The notes: a model not told the origin generated them from the sequence alone. A stretch of DNA of 64,000 nucleotides from Paenibacillus sp. JNUCC32 (GCF_014863545.1 NZ_CP062260.1:6101501-6165500), one strand, 5' to 3'; counted from the stretch's first letter, positions 17,586 to 26,816 are shown. Translations and numbers: made by a program.

Positions 17586-18404
17586 ATGGCAGCGAAAAGA
17601 ATAGAAAAGACGGTCATGACGGTGCTGCTCATTGCAGGGGGACTGCTGATGATGATCCCGTTTATCTGGATGATCACGTCCTCGTTCAAGCCGGAGAATG
17701 AATTTACGGCGGTTCCGCCGACGTTATTGCCCAAAGAATTTACCATGAAAAATTATGTGGATTTATTTACGAAGCTGGACTTTATGGTCTACCTCAAAAA
17801 TACGCTTATTATTGTGTTCTGGTCATTTGTGGGTCTGTTCCTCAACGCGCTTGCAGGATATGCATTCGCCAAGTTTGAGTTTCCGGGCAACAAAAAATTG
17901 TTCTATCTCGTGCTCGCCACGATGATGATTCCGGGACAGGTGACGATGATTCCGGTGTATCTGCTGATTAACGCCATGGGCTTGACCAATACGATGGCGG
18001 GTATCGTGCTCCCCGGCTTGGTCGGCGCTTTCGGTATTTTCCTGTTCCGTCAGTTCATGTCGACGATCCCGACGGATCTGATCGAGGCATCAAGGCTGGA
18101 TGGCGCGGGAGAACTGCGGATTTTCTTCCGTTTGATCGTTCCGATCACGAAGCCGGTATTTGCGGTGCAGGGGATTTTGGCCTTCATCGGCGCTTGGAAC
18201 AGCTTCCTGTGGCCACTCATCATGGCTAACGACCAGAAACTTTATACGCTTTCGGTAGGTTTGCAGCTTCTGAAAGGACAGCATGGATCCGATTTCGGTC
18301 TGCAAATGGCAGGTGCTGCATTTATGGTTGTTCCGATCATCATCGTATTTTCTTTCTTCCAAAAACATATTATTGAAGGATATACGATCTCTGGCATGAA
18401 ATAA
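17586..18404 (+). CDS. Sugar ABC importer permease, MalG type
   Basis: A 272-residue permease with six membrane helices and the EAA loop EASRLDGAGELRIFFRLIVP (around residues 162-181). The ending FFQKHIIEGYTISGMK is the classic C-terminus of MalG-like subunits. The ATG at 17586 follows GGAGG. It pairs with the preceding permease to form the channel for the sugar caught by the lipoprotein at 15285. The regulator gene starts 40 bp downstream in the same direction. Confidence 0.92.
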   Translation: MAAKRIEKTVMTVLLIAGGLLMMIPFIWMITSSFKPENEFTAVPPTLLPKEFTMKNYVDLFTKLDFMVYLKNTLIIVFWSFVGLFLNALAGYAFAKFEFPGNKKLFYLVLATMMIPGQVTMIPVYLLINAMGLTNTMAGIVLPGLVGAFGIFLFRQFMSTIPTDLIEASRLDGAGELRIFFRLIVPITKPVFAVQGILAFIGAWNSFLWPLIMANDQKLYTLSVGLQLLKGQHGSDFGLQMAGAAFMVVPIIIVFSFFQKHIIEGYTISGMK

Positions 18405-18443
18405 GATAGATAGAGTTTTTAAGATTAGAAGGGGCGAAAGGAA

Positions 18444-19445
18444 ATGGCAACGATAAAGGATGTGGCAAAGCTCGCTGGAGTCGCCTTGTCGACGGCTTCA
18501 TACGCGTTAAGCGGCGACAGCAGAGTGAGTTCCAAGACAAGATCAAAGGTGCTCGAGGCAGCAAGACAGCTGAATTATCGGAAGAACGGATTTGCCATGG
18601 ATTTGAAGCGGAGCCGCACCAAGACAATCGCTCTAATTCTGACGGATTTATCCGGGCCTTATTATTCCGAGTTGATCCGAAGCGTACAGGAAGTTGCTTT
18701 GACCAACGGGTATGATCTGATAGCCTGCAGCTCGATGGGCGGCAGGGATTCGACGGCGGTTAAATTTTTGCGGGAGAAGAGGGCCGACGGCGCCATCATT
18801 CTCGCGCCCAATATTCGCGATGAAGTTCTGATCGAGACCTCCGGGCCTCAATTTCCGATCGTCGTGATGGATCGTCCATTATGCAGCGAATTCCTGGTCA
18901 ATGTGCTGGTCGACGGGGAGCAGGGAGGATACACGGCTACTCGTTACCTGCTGGAGAACGGACATCGGCACGTAGCCTATATTAGCGGATCCTCGGATTC
19001 GTACGATAATCATTTGCGTTATCAAGGGTATTTAAGGGCGCTCGCGGAGGCGGGGCTGGAAGAACAGTCGAAGTGGCGCCTCAGCGGCAACTTCGTGCGC
19101 GAGGGCGGTTACAACGCCACCAAGATGATGATTATGCAGGGGGCGCTCCCAACGGCCGTATTTTACGGCAACGACGAGATGGCCATCGGAGGGCTGAAGG
19201 CATTCGAGGAAAGCGGAATTTCGGTGCCGGATGATGTGTCCGTCATCGGATTCGACGATATCCAATTAGCCGAATACGTGAATCCGCCGCTGACGACCAT
19301 CAGGCAGCCCAAGAGCGAAGCGGGATCGCTTGCAGCCCATCTGCTGTTTCAGATATTGGGAGGCGAATCCGTAAAGCAGTCGTACATGCTGACAACGGAA
19401 ATGATGGAGCGTGCGTCTGCAGGAAAGAGCAAAGTAGAAAGTTAA
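18444..19445 (+). CDS. LacI-family transcriptional regulator of the beta-1,2-glucan locus
   Basis: A 333-residue repressor. The helix-turn-helix at residues 2-25 reads TIKDVAKLAGVALSTASYAL, with the minor-groove hinge helix near residues 46-60, then a periplasmic-binding-like sensor domain (residues 62-328; VIGFDDIQLAEYVNPPLTTI is typical). It lies inside the importer operon, between permease and esterase genes. Four palindromes of the type CGAAACGTTTCG flank the two enzyme/transport groups and are the natural targets. The inducer is presumably an imported or processed sophorooligosaccharide. Confidence 0.93.
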   Translation: MATIKDVAKLAGVALSTASYALSGDSRVSSKTRSKVLEAARQLNYRKNGFAMDLKRSRTKTIALILTDLSGPYYSELIRSVQEVALTNGYDLIACSSMGGRDSTAVKFLREKRADGAIILAPNIRDEVLIETSGPQFPIVVMDRPLCSEFLVNVLVDGEQGGYTATRYLLENGHRHVAYISGSSDSYDNHLRYQGYLRALAEAGLEEQSKWRLSGNFVREGGYNATKMMIMQGALPTAVFYGNDEMAIGGLKAFEESGISVPDDVSVIGFDDIQLAEYVNPPLTTIRQPKSEAGSLAAHLLFQILGGESVKQSYMLTTEMMERASAGKSKVES

Positions 19446-19460
19446 TGTACCGGATCGGAG

Positions 19461-20231
19461 ATGAGGAACTTGGCATGGATCACGTGTGATTTTTATTCCG
19501 AAACACTGCGGCTGTCTACCGGCATCGAGGTTTTTATACCGCAGGCCGCGCTGATGCCATACGGTTCTTCTTCGAAGCTGCCGGTGCTTTATTTGCTTCA
19601 CGGCCGAGGCGCGGACCAGACCGAATGGATGCGCAGGTCGTCCATCGAGCGGTACGCCGAGGATAAAGGCATCGCACTCGTGATGCCGGGAGTCGGACGA
19701 AGCTATTATATGGACATGGCCAACGGTCCGTCTTACTTTACCTTCCTGAGCGAGGAGCTTCCGCAGCTGGTTCAGTCGTTCTTTCCGGTGTCCGGACGCA
19801 GGGAAGATACCTTTGTCGCCGGAATTTCCATGGGCGGGTATGGCGCATTTAAGCTGGCCATGAGTTATCCGGAGCGTTATGCGGCCGGCGCAAGCCTGTC
19901 GGGAGGGTTGGATCTCGCCAGCCGGGCTGCGGGACCGGGCTTCCAGGAGCAGGAAATCCGTACCCTGTTCGGAAGCGTCGACCGACTGCGGGGAAGCCGG
20001 GACGACTTGCTGTATTTAGCCTCGGAATTCGCGGCATACGGGGGTAACAAACCGATGCTGTATCAGTGCTGCGGAACGGAAGACTTTTTATACCATGATA
20101 ACCAAACGTTTAGACGATATGCGGACAGTCTGGGGATTCCGATGACATACGAGGAAGAACCGGGCGGACATGAATGGGGATATTGGGACCGTAAAATTCA
20201 GCGTGTGCTGGATTGGCTGCCACTGCCCTGA
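19461..20231 (+). CDS. Alpha/beta-hydrolase esterase (EstA/esterase D type)
   Basis: A 256-residue cytoplasmic hydrolase without signal peptide. The nucleophile lies in the elbow GISMGG (around residues 116-121), an oxyanion segment in LLHGRGAD, and the catalytic histidine is probably in GGHEWGYWD near the C-terminus. The family covers tributyrin esterases, acetyl-xylan-like deacetylases and S-formylglutathione hydrolases. It starts 15 bp after the regulator gene, so it is almost certainly co-transcribed. A role in removing acyl substituents (acetyl or succinyl) from imported glucans is an inference from position. The ribosome site is poor (GGAG touching the ATG), and TTG at 19470 is an alternative start. 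Confidence 0.85.
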   Translation: MRNLAWITCDFYSETLRLSTGIEVFIPQAALMPYGSSSKLPVLYLLHGRGADQTEWMRRSSIERYAEDKGIALVMPGVGRSYYMDMANGPSYFTFLSEELPQLVQSFFPVSGRREDTFVAGISMGGYGAFKLAMSYPERYAAGASLSGGLDLASRAAGPGFQEQEIRTLFGSVDRLRGSRDDLLYLASEFAAYGGNKPMLYQCCGTEDFLYHDNQTFRRYADSLGIPMTYEEEPGGHEWGYWDRKIQRVLDWLPLP

Positions 20232-20249
20232 TTTTTTCGTCCGTTTTTA

Positions 20250-20263
20250 TTGAAACGTTTCGA
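20250..20263 (+). promoter_or_regulatory. LacI-family operator 3
   Basis: TTGAAACGTTTCGA differs from operator 2 by one base. It lies 18 bp after the esterase stop codon, in the gap before the beta-glucosidase gene. Confidence 0.65.
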
Positions 20264-20374
20264 TTATTTCACAGACACGGGCTGATTTTCTCGCTTTTTA
20301 AACAATGGATGTATAGGTAGAAAATCCTGCTAATTATAAGGTTTTATGAATATATTTCATGGTTTGAGCAAAAA

Positions 20375-20388
20375 TCAAAACGTTTCGA
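20375..20388 (+). promoter_or_regulatory. LacI-family operator 4
   Basis: TCAAAACGTTTCGA differs from operator 2 by one base and lies 42 bp before the beta-glucosidase start, 125 bp from operator 3. A second promoter for the two enzyme genes probably lies between operators 3 and 4; TATATT at 20351-20356 is one candidate -10, but I find no good -35. Confidence 0.65.
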
Positions 20389-20429
20389 ATTGACTAGATC
20401 GTGAAGGTTAAGACATAGGAGGATGGGAA

Positions 20430-22595
20430 ATGGCAGATCAACAACTGACTTCTCTGGTCGAGCAGATGACGCTGGAGGAAAAAATTGCGCAGCTTATACA
20501 ACTGGCCGTCCCTTTTTTCGAAGGAGCTCAAGAATCGGGGCAAATTACAGGACCGATGGAGTCGCTGGGCATCACCGATGAGATCGTAAGCAATGCAGGC
20601 TCGGTGCTGGGCTTGGCGGGGGCGGAGGAAGTGATAGCCGTCCAAGAAGCGCATATGCGCAAAAGTCGATTAAAAATTCCGCTGCTCATGATGGCCGATA
20701 TCGTACACGGCTTCAAAACGATCTTCCCGGTGCCGCTGGCCATGGGAAGCTCGTGGGACCCTGTCCTTGCGGAGCGGAGCGCAGAAATCGCCGCGCGCGA
20801 AGCCGCGGTATCCGGCCTCCACGTGACATTTGCGCCGATGGTGGACCTTGTGCGCGATCCGCGCTGGGGACGCGTGATGGAGTCGACCGGTGAAGATCCC
20901 TATCTGAACAGTGAATTTGCAAGAGCGTTTGTAAGAGGTTTTCAAGGCGACGATTTGAGCGGCGATGTAAACCGGCTGGCTGCGTGCGTGAAGCACTTTG
21001 CCGCCTATGGAGCCGGTGAAGGCGGCCGTGATTACAACACGGTGGACATGTCCGAGCGCCAGCTTCGGGAGTATTACTTGCCTGCGTACAAGGCCGCGCT
21101 GGATGAGGGGGCCTTGATGGTCATGACGGCCTTTAATACCGTCGATGGCATACCGGCTACAGGCAATAAGCGGCTGATGCGCGATTTGCTGCGTCGCGAA
21201 TGGGGATTTGACGGTGTGTTGATTTCCGACTGGGGAGCGGTCAAAGAGCTGATCCCTCACGGAGTTGCCGAGGACGAGGCAGAAGCAGCGTTAAGAGCCA
21301 TCGAGGCTGGCGTGGACATCGAGATGATGACCTCCAGCTACGTGCATCATTTGCCGCAAATGGTACGCGATGGACGGGTGGATGAGAGCCTGATCGATGA
21401 AGCGGTGCTGCGTATTCTGTCATTGAAAAAGCGGCTTGGACTGTTCGAGCGTCCTGTGCGGGGAGCCGACCCGCAAGCCGAACGGGAGATCGTGTTTTGC
21501 GAGGAGCACCGTCAGGCGGCCCGTGAAGCCGCCGCGAAATCCTGCGTGCTCCTGAAGAACGACTCCCTGCTGCCGCTGAGAGGCGGTCAGCGCGTAGCCT
21601 TGATCGGCCCGTTCGCTGCCAGCGGCGACATACTCGGCCCATGGTCCTGGACAGGCGCTAAAGAAGATGCCGTCACGCTGGAGCAGGGACTGCGGTCCCA
21701 GCTGCCTTCCGGCGCGCTGACGGTGGCCGAGGGCTGCAGCGTGAGCGCTATGACCGATCAGCAGCTGGAAGAGGCGATGGAGACCGCGAAGCAAGCCGAT
21801 GTGATCGTGCTGGCGCTGGGCGAGGATTCCGAGATGAGCGGCGAAGCCGGCAGCCGCGGGTTTATCACGCTGCCGCAGCCGCAGCTCGAATTGATCCGCC
21901 ATTTGAAAACGCTGGGGAAGCCGATGGCAGCCGTCTTGTTCAACGGCCGCCCGCTGGATTTGCACGGCGTGCTGGATGAGGCCGATGCCGTGCTGGAAGC
22001 CTGGTTCCCGGGAAGCGAAGGCGGGGCGGCCATCGCTTCGCTGCTGACCGGCGAGATCAATCCTTCCGGCCGTCTCAGCATGTCGTTCCCTTATTCCGTC
22101 GGACAGGTGCCGGTCTATTACAACCATTATAATACCGGGCGGCCGAAGGGTGCGCCGGATGCGCAGGTGCGCTATGTATCGCAGTATTTGGACATTCCGA
22201 ATGAGCCGCTGATGCCCTTTGGATTCGGCCTAAGCTATACCGAATTCGAATACGGAAACATGGAGCTTTCAGCGGAAGAGATGTCTTCGGAACAGCCGCT
22301 TGAGATCAAAGTATCTGTCACGAATGCCGGCGATATGGCCGGGGAAGAAGTCGTCCAGCTGTACGTCCGCGACTGTTCCGGCGAGGTCGTCAGACCGGTC
22401 CGGGAACTGAAGGCCTTCCGCAAGGTGCTGCTGCAGCCGGGAGAACGGCAGGAAATCGCCTTTACTCTGACCGAAGAACAGCTGCGTTATCACCATTCGG
22501 ACCTGTCCTTCACGAGCGATGCCGGCGAGTTCGACCTCATGGTCGGAAGGAATAGCCGGGACACGGAGATCAGACGTTTTCGGCTTCGGAAATAA
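20430..22595 (+). CDS. Glycoside hydrolase family 3 beta-glucosidase
   Basis: A 721-residue intracellular GH3 enzyme without signal peptide. The N-terminal barrel carries KHFAAYGAGEGGRDYN and the nucleophile Asp267 in GVLISDWGAVKE. The second domain begins near residue 375 (KSCVLLKNDSLLPL) and a fibronectin-III-like C-terminal domain closes the protein (residues 620-720). The ATG follows AGGAGG. It should release glucose from the non-reducing end of beta-linked oligosaccharides. In L. innocua the equivalent neighbour of the phosphorylase (Lin1840) prefers sophorose (from memory), which suits this context. It is followed 41 bp later by the phosphorylase gene. Confidence 0.92.
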   Translation: MADQQLTSLVEQMTLEEKIAQLIQLAVPFFEGAQESGQITGPMESLGITDEIVSNAGSVLGLAGAEEVIAVQEAHMRKSRLKIPLLMMADIVHGFKTIFPVPLAMGSSWDPVLAERSAEIAAREAAVSGLHVTFAPMVDLVRDPRWGRVMESTGEDPYLNSEFARAFVRGFQGDDLSGDVNRLAACVKHFAAYGAGEGGRDYNTVDMSERQLREYYLPAYKAALDEGALMVMTAFNTVDGIPATGNKRLMRDLLRREWGFDGVLISDWGAVKELIPHGVAEDEAEAALRAIEAGVDIEMMTSSYVHHLPQMVRDGRVDESLIDEAVLRILSLKKRLGLFERPVRGADPQAEREIVFCEEHRQAAREAAAKSCVLLKNDSLLPLRGGQRVALIGPFAASGDILGPWSWTGAKEDAVTLEQGLRSQLPSGALTVAEGCSVSAMTDQQLEEAMETAKQADVIVLALGEDSEMSGEAGSRGFITLPQPQLELIRHLKTLGKPMAAVLFNGRPLDLHGVLDEADAVLEAWFPGSEGGAAIASLLTGEINPSGRLSMSFPYSVGQVPVYYNHYNTGRPKGAPDAQVRYVSQYLDIPNEPLMPFGFGLSYTEFEYGNMELSAEEMSSEQPLEIKVSVTNAGDMAGEEVVQLYVRDCSGEVVRPVRELKAFRKVLLQPGERQEIAFTLTEEQLRYHHSDLSFTSDAGEFDLMVGRNSRDTEIRRFRLRK

Positions 22596-22636
22596 CGCGG
22601 ACCAACATCATTTATGCAGAATAGGAAGTGAAACTT

Positions 22637-25600
22637 GTGACAGCCAATCATGTAATGAACGATGCGAAAGTTGTACTCCAGGCGGGAGAATTGACGTTTA
22701 CCTTTTTGCCGAGCGGGGATCTTTATCAAGCTGCTTACGGCACGACGATGATCAATCAACTGCTCTCCAATTCGATTGACGGCGCCCTCAACAATTTGTT
22801 TCTGAGAATCCATACCGAAGACGGCATCGAGGCCGTTCCCATGCTCGGGGTGCATTCCCGAAGCGTGGTCACGCATGCGGATAACCGGATGATGTGGGAA
22901 GGCAGCTTCAAGGGAGTGGCCTATACGATACGGTTTACCCCGACGGATGCCGGTGCGTGGTTTTGGGACATCGAGCTCCAAGGGGAAGGAATACAAGCCG
23001 ACGTCGTTTACGGACAGGATATCGGGATTGCCCTTCCAGGCGCCGTTCGAAACAATGAAGCGTACTTGTCCCAATACATCGACCATGCCGTGTTCCGTCA
23101 GGAAGATCGGGGTTATGTCGTGTGCTCCCGCCAAAATCAGCCGCAGGGTGGCGTCTTCCCTTATCTTCAGCAGGGATCGCTGACATCGGCGGTCGGGTAT
23201 GCCACGGACGGCTTTCAGTTCTTCGGTCTTTCCTATAAAGAGACGAATCGGGCAGAGGCTTTATTCAAAGAGAACCTCCCGAATGAGGTATATCAATACG
23301 AGTTTGCCTATACGGCTCTGCAGTCCCCTCGCGTAACGTTGAGCGGGACGGCCCGGTTCGTATTCTACGGTTTGTTTAAGGAGGATCATCCGGATGCCGT
23401 CACTGCGCTCGAATACCAGGAGGAGCTCCAGGCCGCCTGGCAGCAGGCGGAAGCACGCCGTTTGACCGATGCGGGCAATAAGCTGCCGCAGATGGAACGT
23501 TCCGACCGCTTCGGCGAACCTCTGCAGTCCGTGCCGCTGACGGCAGACGAACTGAACGCACTGTATCCTGTGCGCCGCCAAGAAGAGCGAGACGGGGAAA
23601 CGCTGCTTTCGTTCTTCACGGACACCTATGAGCATATCGTCTTGAAGGAGAAGGAGCTTCGCGTGGAGCGTCCGCACGGCCATATCTTGATGAGCGGCAA
23701 CAACGTCAAGCTGGGCAGCCCGGTCATCACGACCACCTCCTACATGTATGGCGTGTTTAATTCCCAGCTGGTGACGGGAAACACGAACTTTAACAAAATG
23801 ATGAGTCATGCGCGGAACGCGCTGAACGTGCCCAAGACTTCTGGACAACGGATCTATGTCGAGATGGACGGACAGTACCGCCTCTTGACGATGCCGTCCG
23901 TGTTCGAGATCGGGTTTAACTATGTACGCTGGTATTACAAAACCGAAAACGACAAGCTGATCATCACGAACTTCACGTCCGCCGCGGCACCGGAGGTTAC
24001 GCTTCAGGTCCGTTCCGAAAGCGGAAGAGCCTACCGTTATTTGGTGACCATGCAGATGACGATGGATGTCAACGAATATGAAGTGCCGTATCATGTGGTC
24101 CAGGAAGACGGCGTCCTCACGTTCCGTGCCGACGCGGCTTCGCTGAGCGCGTCCGTGTACAAGGATCTGCGTTATCGCCTTGGGGTGACGGGAGCCGATA
24201 TCCAGGTGACGGACGAGACCTGTCTGGCAAGCAACGTCGCGCCAGGGAGCGCTTCCTTAACGGTGCTCGAGCTCGCCGAGAGTGCCGAGTGGGCCATGAC
24301 GGTGCAAGGCAGCCTTGATGCAGCTGATGCTCCAATCGAGGCGCGGAATGCGGATGAGGAGATTGCAAACTATCGTTCGTTTTACGCATCCGTTATGAAC
24401 GGGTTCCATCTGAGCTTGAACAACGGGCGGGATGACGGTTTATTCAAAGTCAATGCGCTTGCCTGGTGGTATACGCACAACATGCTCGTCCATTATTCGG
24501 TGCCGCACGGGTTGGAACAGTACGGCGGTGCGGCTTGGGGAACGCGCGATGTATGCCAGGGACCCGTGGAATATTTCATGGCCACGCATAAATACGAGCA
24601 GGTCCGCGATATCCTGCTTGAGGTGTATTCCCACCAATATGAGGATGACGGAAACTGGCCGCAGTGGTTCATGTTTGATAAGTATGCCCATATCCAGCAG
24701 GAAGAGAGCCACGGCGACATCATCGTATGGCCGCTGAAGGTGCTGGGCGATTATTTGGCCGTTACCAACGATTACAGCATCCTGGAGTCGGCCGTTCCAT
24801 ACACGAGAAAGCACAGCTTCGATTTTACGGAGCGGACGTACACCGTGCTTGAACACGTGAAGAAGCAAATAGCCTATATTCAGGAGCATTTCCTACATGG
24901 TACCCATCTGTCTTCTTATGGGGACGGGGACTGGGACGATACGCTGCAGCCGGCTAACGCCCAGCTGAAGCAGTTCATGGTCAGCAGCTGGACGGTCGCC
25001 TTGACGTATCAGACCTTGAACCAGTTTTCCCGCGTCATGGAAAGCGTGGATCAAGCGATGTCGGGTGCGATGGGGGAACTCGCGGAAGGAATTCAGCGGG
25101 ATTTCAATACGTATATCCTGAACTCCGAAGTCATTCCGGGCTTTGTCTATATGGAGAGCAAGGAGCAGAGCAGATTCCTGCTGCATCCGTCCGATGAGGA
25201 AACGGGAATCCAGTACCGCCTGCTGCCGATGACGCGCAGCATGATCAGCGAGCTGCTGACCCCGGAGCAGGCGGCCAGCCATTACGAGATTATCCGGGAG
25301 CAGCTGTTCTGTCCGGACGGCGTAAGGCTGATGAACCGCCCGGCGGTATATGCCGGCGGCGTCAGCACGCACTTTAAGCGGGCGGAGCAAGCGGCGAATT
25401 TCGGCCGGGAGGTTGGCCTTCAATATGTGCATGCGCATATCCGCTTTGTCGAAGCCATGGCCAAGCTCGGCAAGAGCAGCGAGGTTTGGAGCGGGCTAGA
25501 GCGCATCAACCCGATCGGCATCACCGAGGTGGTGCCGAATGCGGAGCTGCGCCAGAGCAATGCATATTTCAGCAGCTCGGACGGAAAGTTCAACACGCGC

Positions 25601-26014
25601 TACGAAGCCCAGGAATCGTTTGATGCGCTGCGCAGCGGAGACATACCTGTCAAAGGGGGATGGCGGATTTATTCCAGCGGTCCGGGGATCTACATGAACC
25701 AGCTGATCTCCAATGCGCTCGGCATCCGCGAAGCGGGGGGCGACCTGGTGATCGACCCGGTTCTGCCGAAGGCGCTGGATGGCTTGGAGTTCCAATTCAA
25801 CTATGCCGGCGTTCCGGTAACATTCGTTTATCATATGGATGGCGACGAGCGGACCCGTGTCACGATTAACGGGCAGGATGTATCCGCGAATACGGTCCAG
25901 AACCGCTACCGCACGGGAGGCGTTCGCATCTCGGGCGAAGATTTCAAGCGGTTGACCGGAAATGACGAACAAGGCTGCGTCGTGGATATTTTCGGCGGCG
26001 TTCATGAACAATAA
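22637..26014 (+). CDS. GH94-type phosphorylase, probable 1,2-beta-oligoglucan phosphorylase
   Basis: The very long product (about 1125 residues) has no signal peptide. The N-terminal half is beta-rich (sugar-binding sandwich domains, residues 1-520). The C-terminal half is an alpha/alpha-barrel with the GH94 catalytic stretch SYGDGDWDDTLQP (around residues 761-773) and upstream motifs YGGAAWGTRDVCQGP and NWPQWF. Cellobiose phosphorylases are near 800 residues; the size near 1120 and the GH3 and ABC neighbours match 1,2-beta-oligoglucan phosphorylase of Listeria, which splits sophorooligosaccharides into glucose-1-phosphate. The GTG at 22637 fits AGGAAGTGA better than the GTG at 22628. Substrate is inferred, and cellodextrin-type activity is the main alternative. 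Confidence 0.82.
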   Translation: MTANHVMNDAKVVLQAGELTFTFLPSGDLYQAAYGTTMINQLLSNSIDGALNNLFLRIHTEDGIEAVPMLGVHSRSVVTHADNRMMWEGSFKGVAYTIRFTPTDAGAWFWDIELQGEGIQADVVYGQDIGIALPGAVRNNEAYLSQYIDHAVFRQEDRGYVVCSRQNQPQGGVFPYLQQGSLTSAVGYATDGFQFFGLSYKETNRAEALFKENLPNEVYQYEFAYTALQSPRVTLSGTARFVFYGLFKEDHPDAVTALEYQEELQAAWQQAEARRLTDAGNKLPQMERSDRFGEPLQSVPLTADELNALYPVRRQEERDGETLLSFFTDTYEHIVLKEKELRVERPHGHILMSGNNVKLGSPVITTTSYMYGVFNSQLVTGNTNFNKMMSHARNALNVPKTSGQRIYVEMDGQYRLLTMPSVFEIGFNYVRWYYKTENDKLIITNFTSAAAPEVTLQVRSESGRAYRYLVTMQMTMDVNEYEVPYHVVQEDGVLTFRADAASLSASVYKDLRYRLGVTGADIQVTDETCLASNVAPGSASLTVLELAESAEWAMTVQGSLDAADAPIEARNADEEIANYRSFYASVMNGFHLSLNNGRDDGLFKVNALAWWYTHNMLVHYSVPHGLEQYGGAAWGTRDVCQGPVEYFMATHKYEQVRDILLEVYSHQYEDDGNWPQWFMFDKYAHIQQEESHGDIIVWPLKVLGDYLAVTNDYSILESAVPYTRKHSFDFTERTYTVLEHVKKQIAYIQEHFLHGTHLSSYGDGDWDDTLQPANAQLKQFMVSSWTVALTYQTLNQFSRVMESVDQAMSGAMGELAEGIQRDFNTYILNSEVIPGFVYMESKEQSRFLLHPSDEETGIQYRLLPMTRSMISELLTPEQAASHYEIIREQLFCPDGVRLMNRPAVYAGGVSTHFKRAEQAANFGREVGLQYVHAHIRFVEAMAKLGKSSEVWSGLERINPIGITEVVPNAELRQSNAYFSSSDGKFNTRYEAQESFDALRSGDIPVKGGWRIYSSGPGIYMNQLISNALGIREAGGDLVIDPVLPKALDGLEFQFNYAGVPVTFVYHMDGDERTRVTINGQDVSANTVQNRYRTGGVRISGEDFKRLTGNDEQGCVVDIFGGVHEQ

Positions 26015-26096
26015 ATCGTAACCCGTGAAACTCGTCTGCAGGAACCGAACCGGTCTGTTATAATATAGGGAATGGTTATCGAAGCGAGGGATGTCG

Positions 26097-26594
26097 ATGA
26101 AGACCCGTCAAGAGACAGTGACCATCCGGTTCTCGGAAATGAAGGATGCCGCTGCGCTTATGGAACTCGACGAACTGGTATGGGATCGCAATACGGCCCC
26201 GGAGCCCCTGAAATGGAGCTCGCGGGACCATTATCTTCTGCAGTGCCCGCCAGGCACGCAGCTTGTTGCGCTGCATGAAGGGGAGCTGTGCGGTTACGTC
26301 GGCTTCCGTTCGCCCACAGGCCTTAACAGCAATCGCCATGTGCTCGAGCTGAACATCGCGGTCCACCCTGCCCATCAGCGGCAAGGCATCGGACAGCGGC
26401 TGATCGAGGCGGCGAAGGATATGGCGCGGGTGGAAGGCATTGCGAAGCTGAGGCTGCGGGTGCTGTCCAGCAACCCGGGCGCTCTCTCCTTTTACAGAAA
26501 CTGCGGGTTTAAGGAAGAGGGGCGGCTGATTCGGGAGTTCTACGTGGATGGACGTTACGTTGATGATATTTTAATGTGTTACTTCTTATCATGA
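26097..26594 (+). CDS. GNAT-family N-acetyltransferase
   Basis: A 165-residue acetyltransferase of the GNAT superfamily. The acetyl-CoA loop reads HPAHQRQGIGQRLIEAA (around residues 98-114), preceded by the beta-strand LELNIAV and followed by LRVLSSNPGALSFYRNCGFKEEG, a common C-terminal pattern. Two ATG codons at 26091 and 26097 are in frame; GCGAGGG ends at 26090, so 26097 is more plausible. A TATAAT box at 26059-26064 may serve as -10, which would make it independent of the phosphorylase gene 80 bp upstream. The acetylated substrate cannot be told. Confidence 0.85.
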   Translation: MKTRQETVTIRFSEMKDAAALMELDELVWDRNTAPEPLKWSSRDHYLLQCPPGTQLVALHEGELCGYVGFRSPTGLNSNRHVLELNIAVHPAHQRQGIGQRLIEAAKDMARVEGIAKLRLRVLSSNPGALSFYRNCGFKEEGRLIREFYVDGRYVDDILMCYFLS

Positions 26595-26690
26595 TCCCCC
26601 TCAGGATAGCGCCCTGGTCCGGTTTACGGATGCGAAAGAGATGAGATCATAGGGTTGAACAGTCCGGGCGGTTTTGCCGGGCTGTTCGTA

Positions 26691-26729
26691 GGTCAACCAG
26701 AGACTTCTGGTTGGCCTTTATGTTTTTTT
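26691..26729 (+). terminator. Terminator after GNAT gene
   Basis: An 11-bp stem (GGTCAACCAGA with TCTGGTTGGCC, one G-T pair) is followed by TTTATGTTTTTTT. Another hairpin lies just before it (26657-26668 with 26676-26687). Confidence 0.7.
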
Positions 26730-26816
26730 GGGTCCGCTGCTGAAACGGCTTCTGGACAAGGGCATACCCGATTGCATATAGTAGATGAAAAGAAAGATAG
26801 CGGAGGTTGTTTTTCC

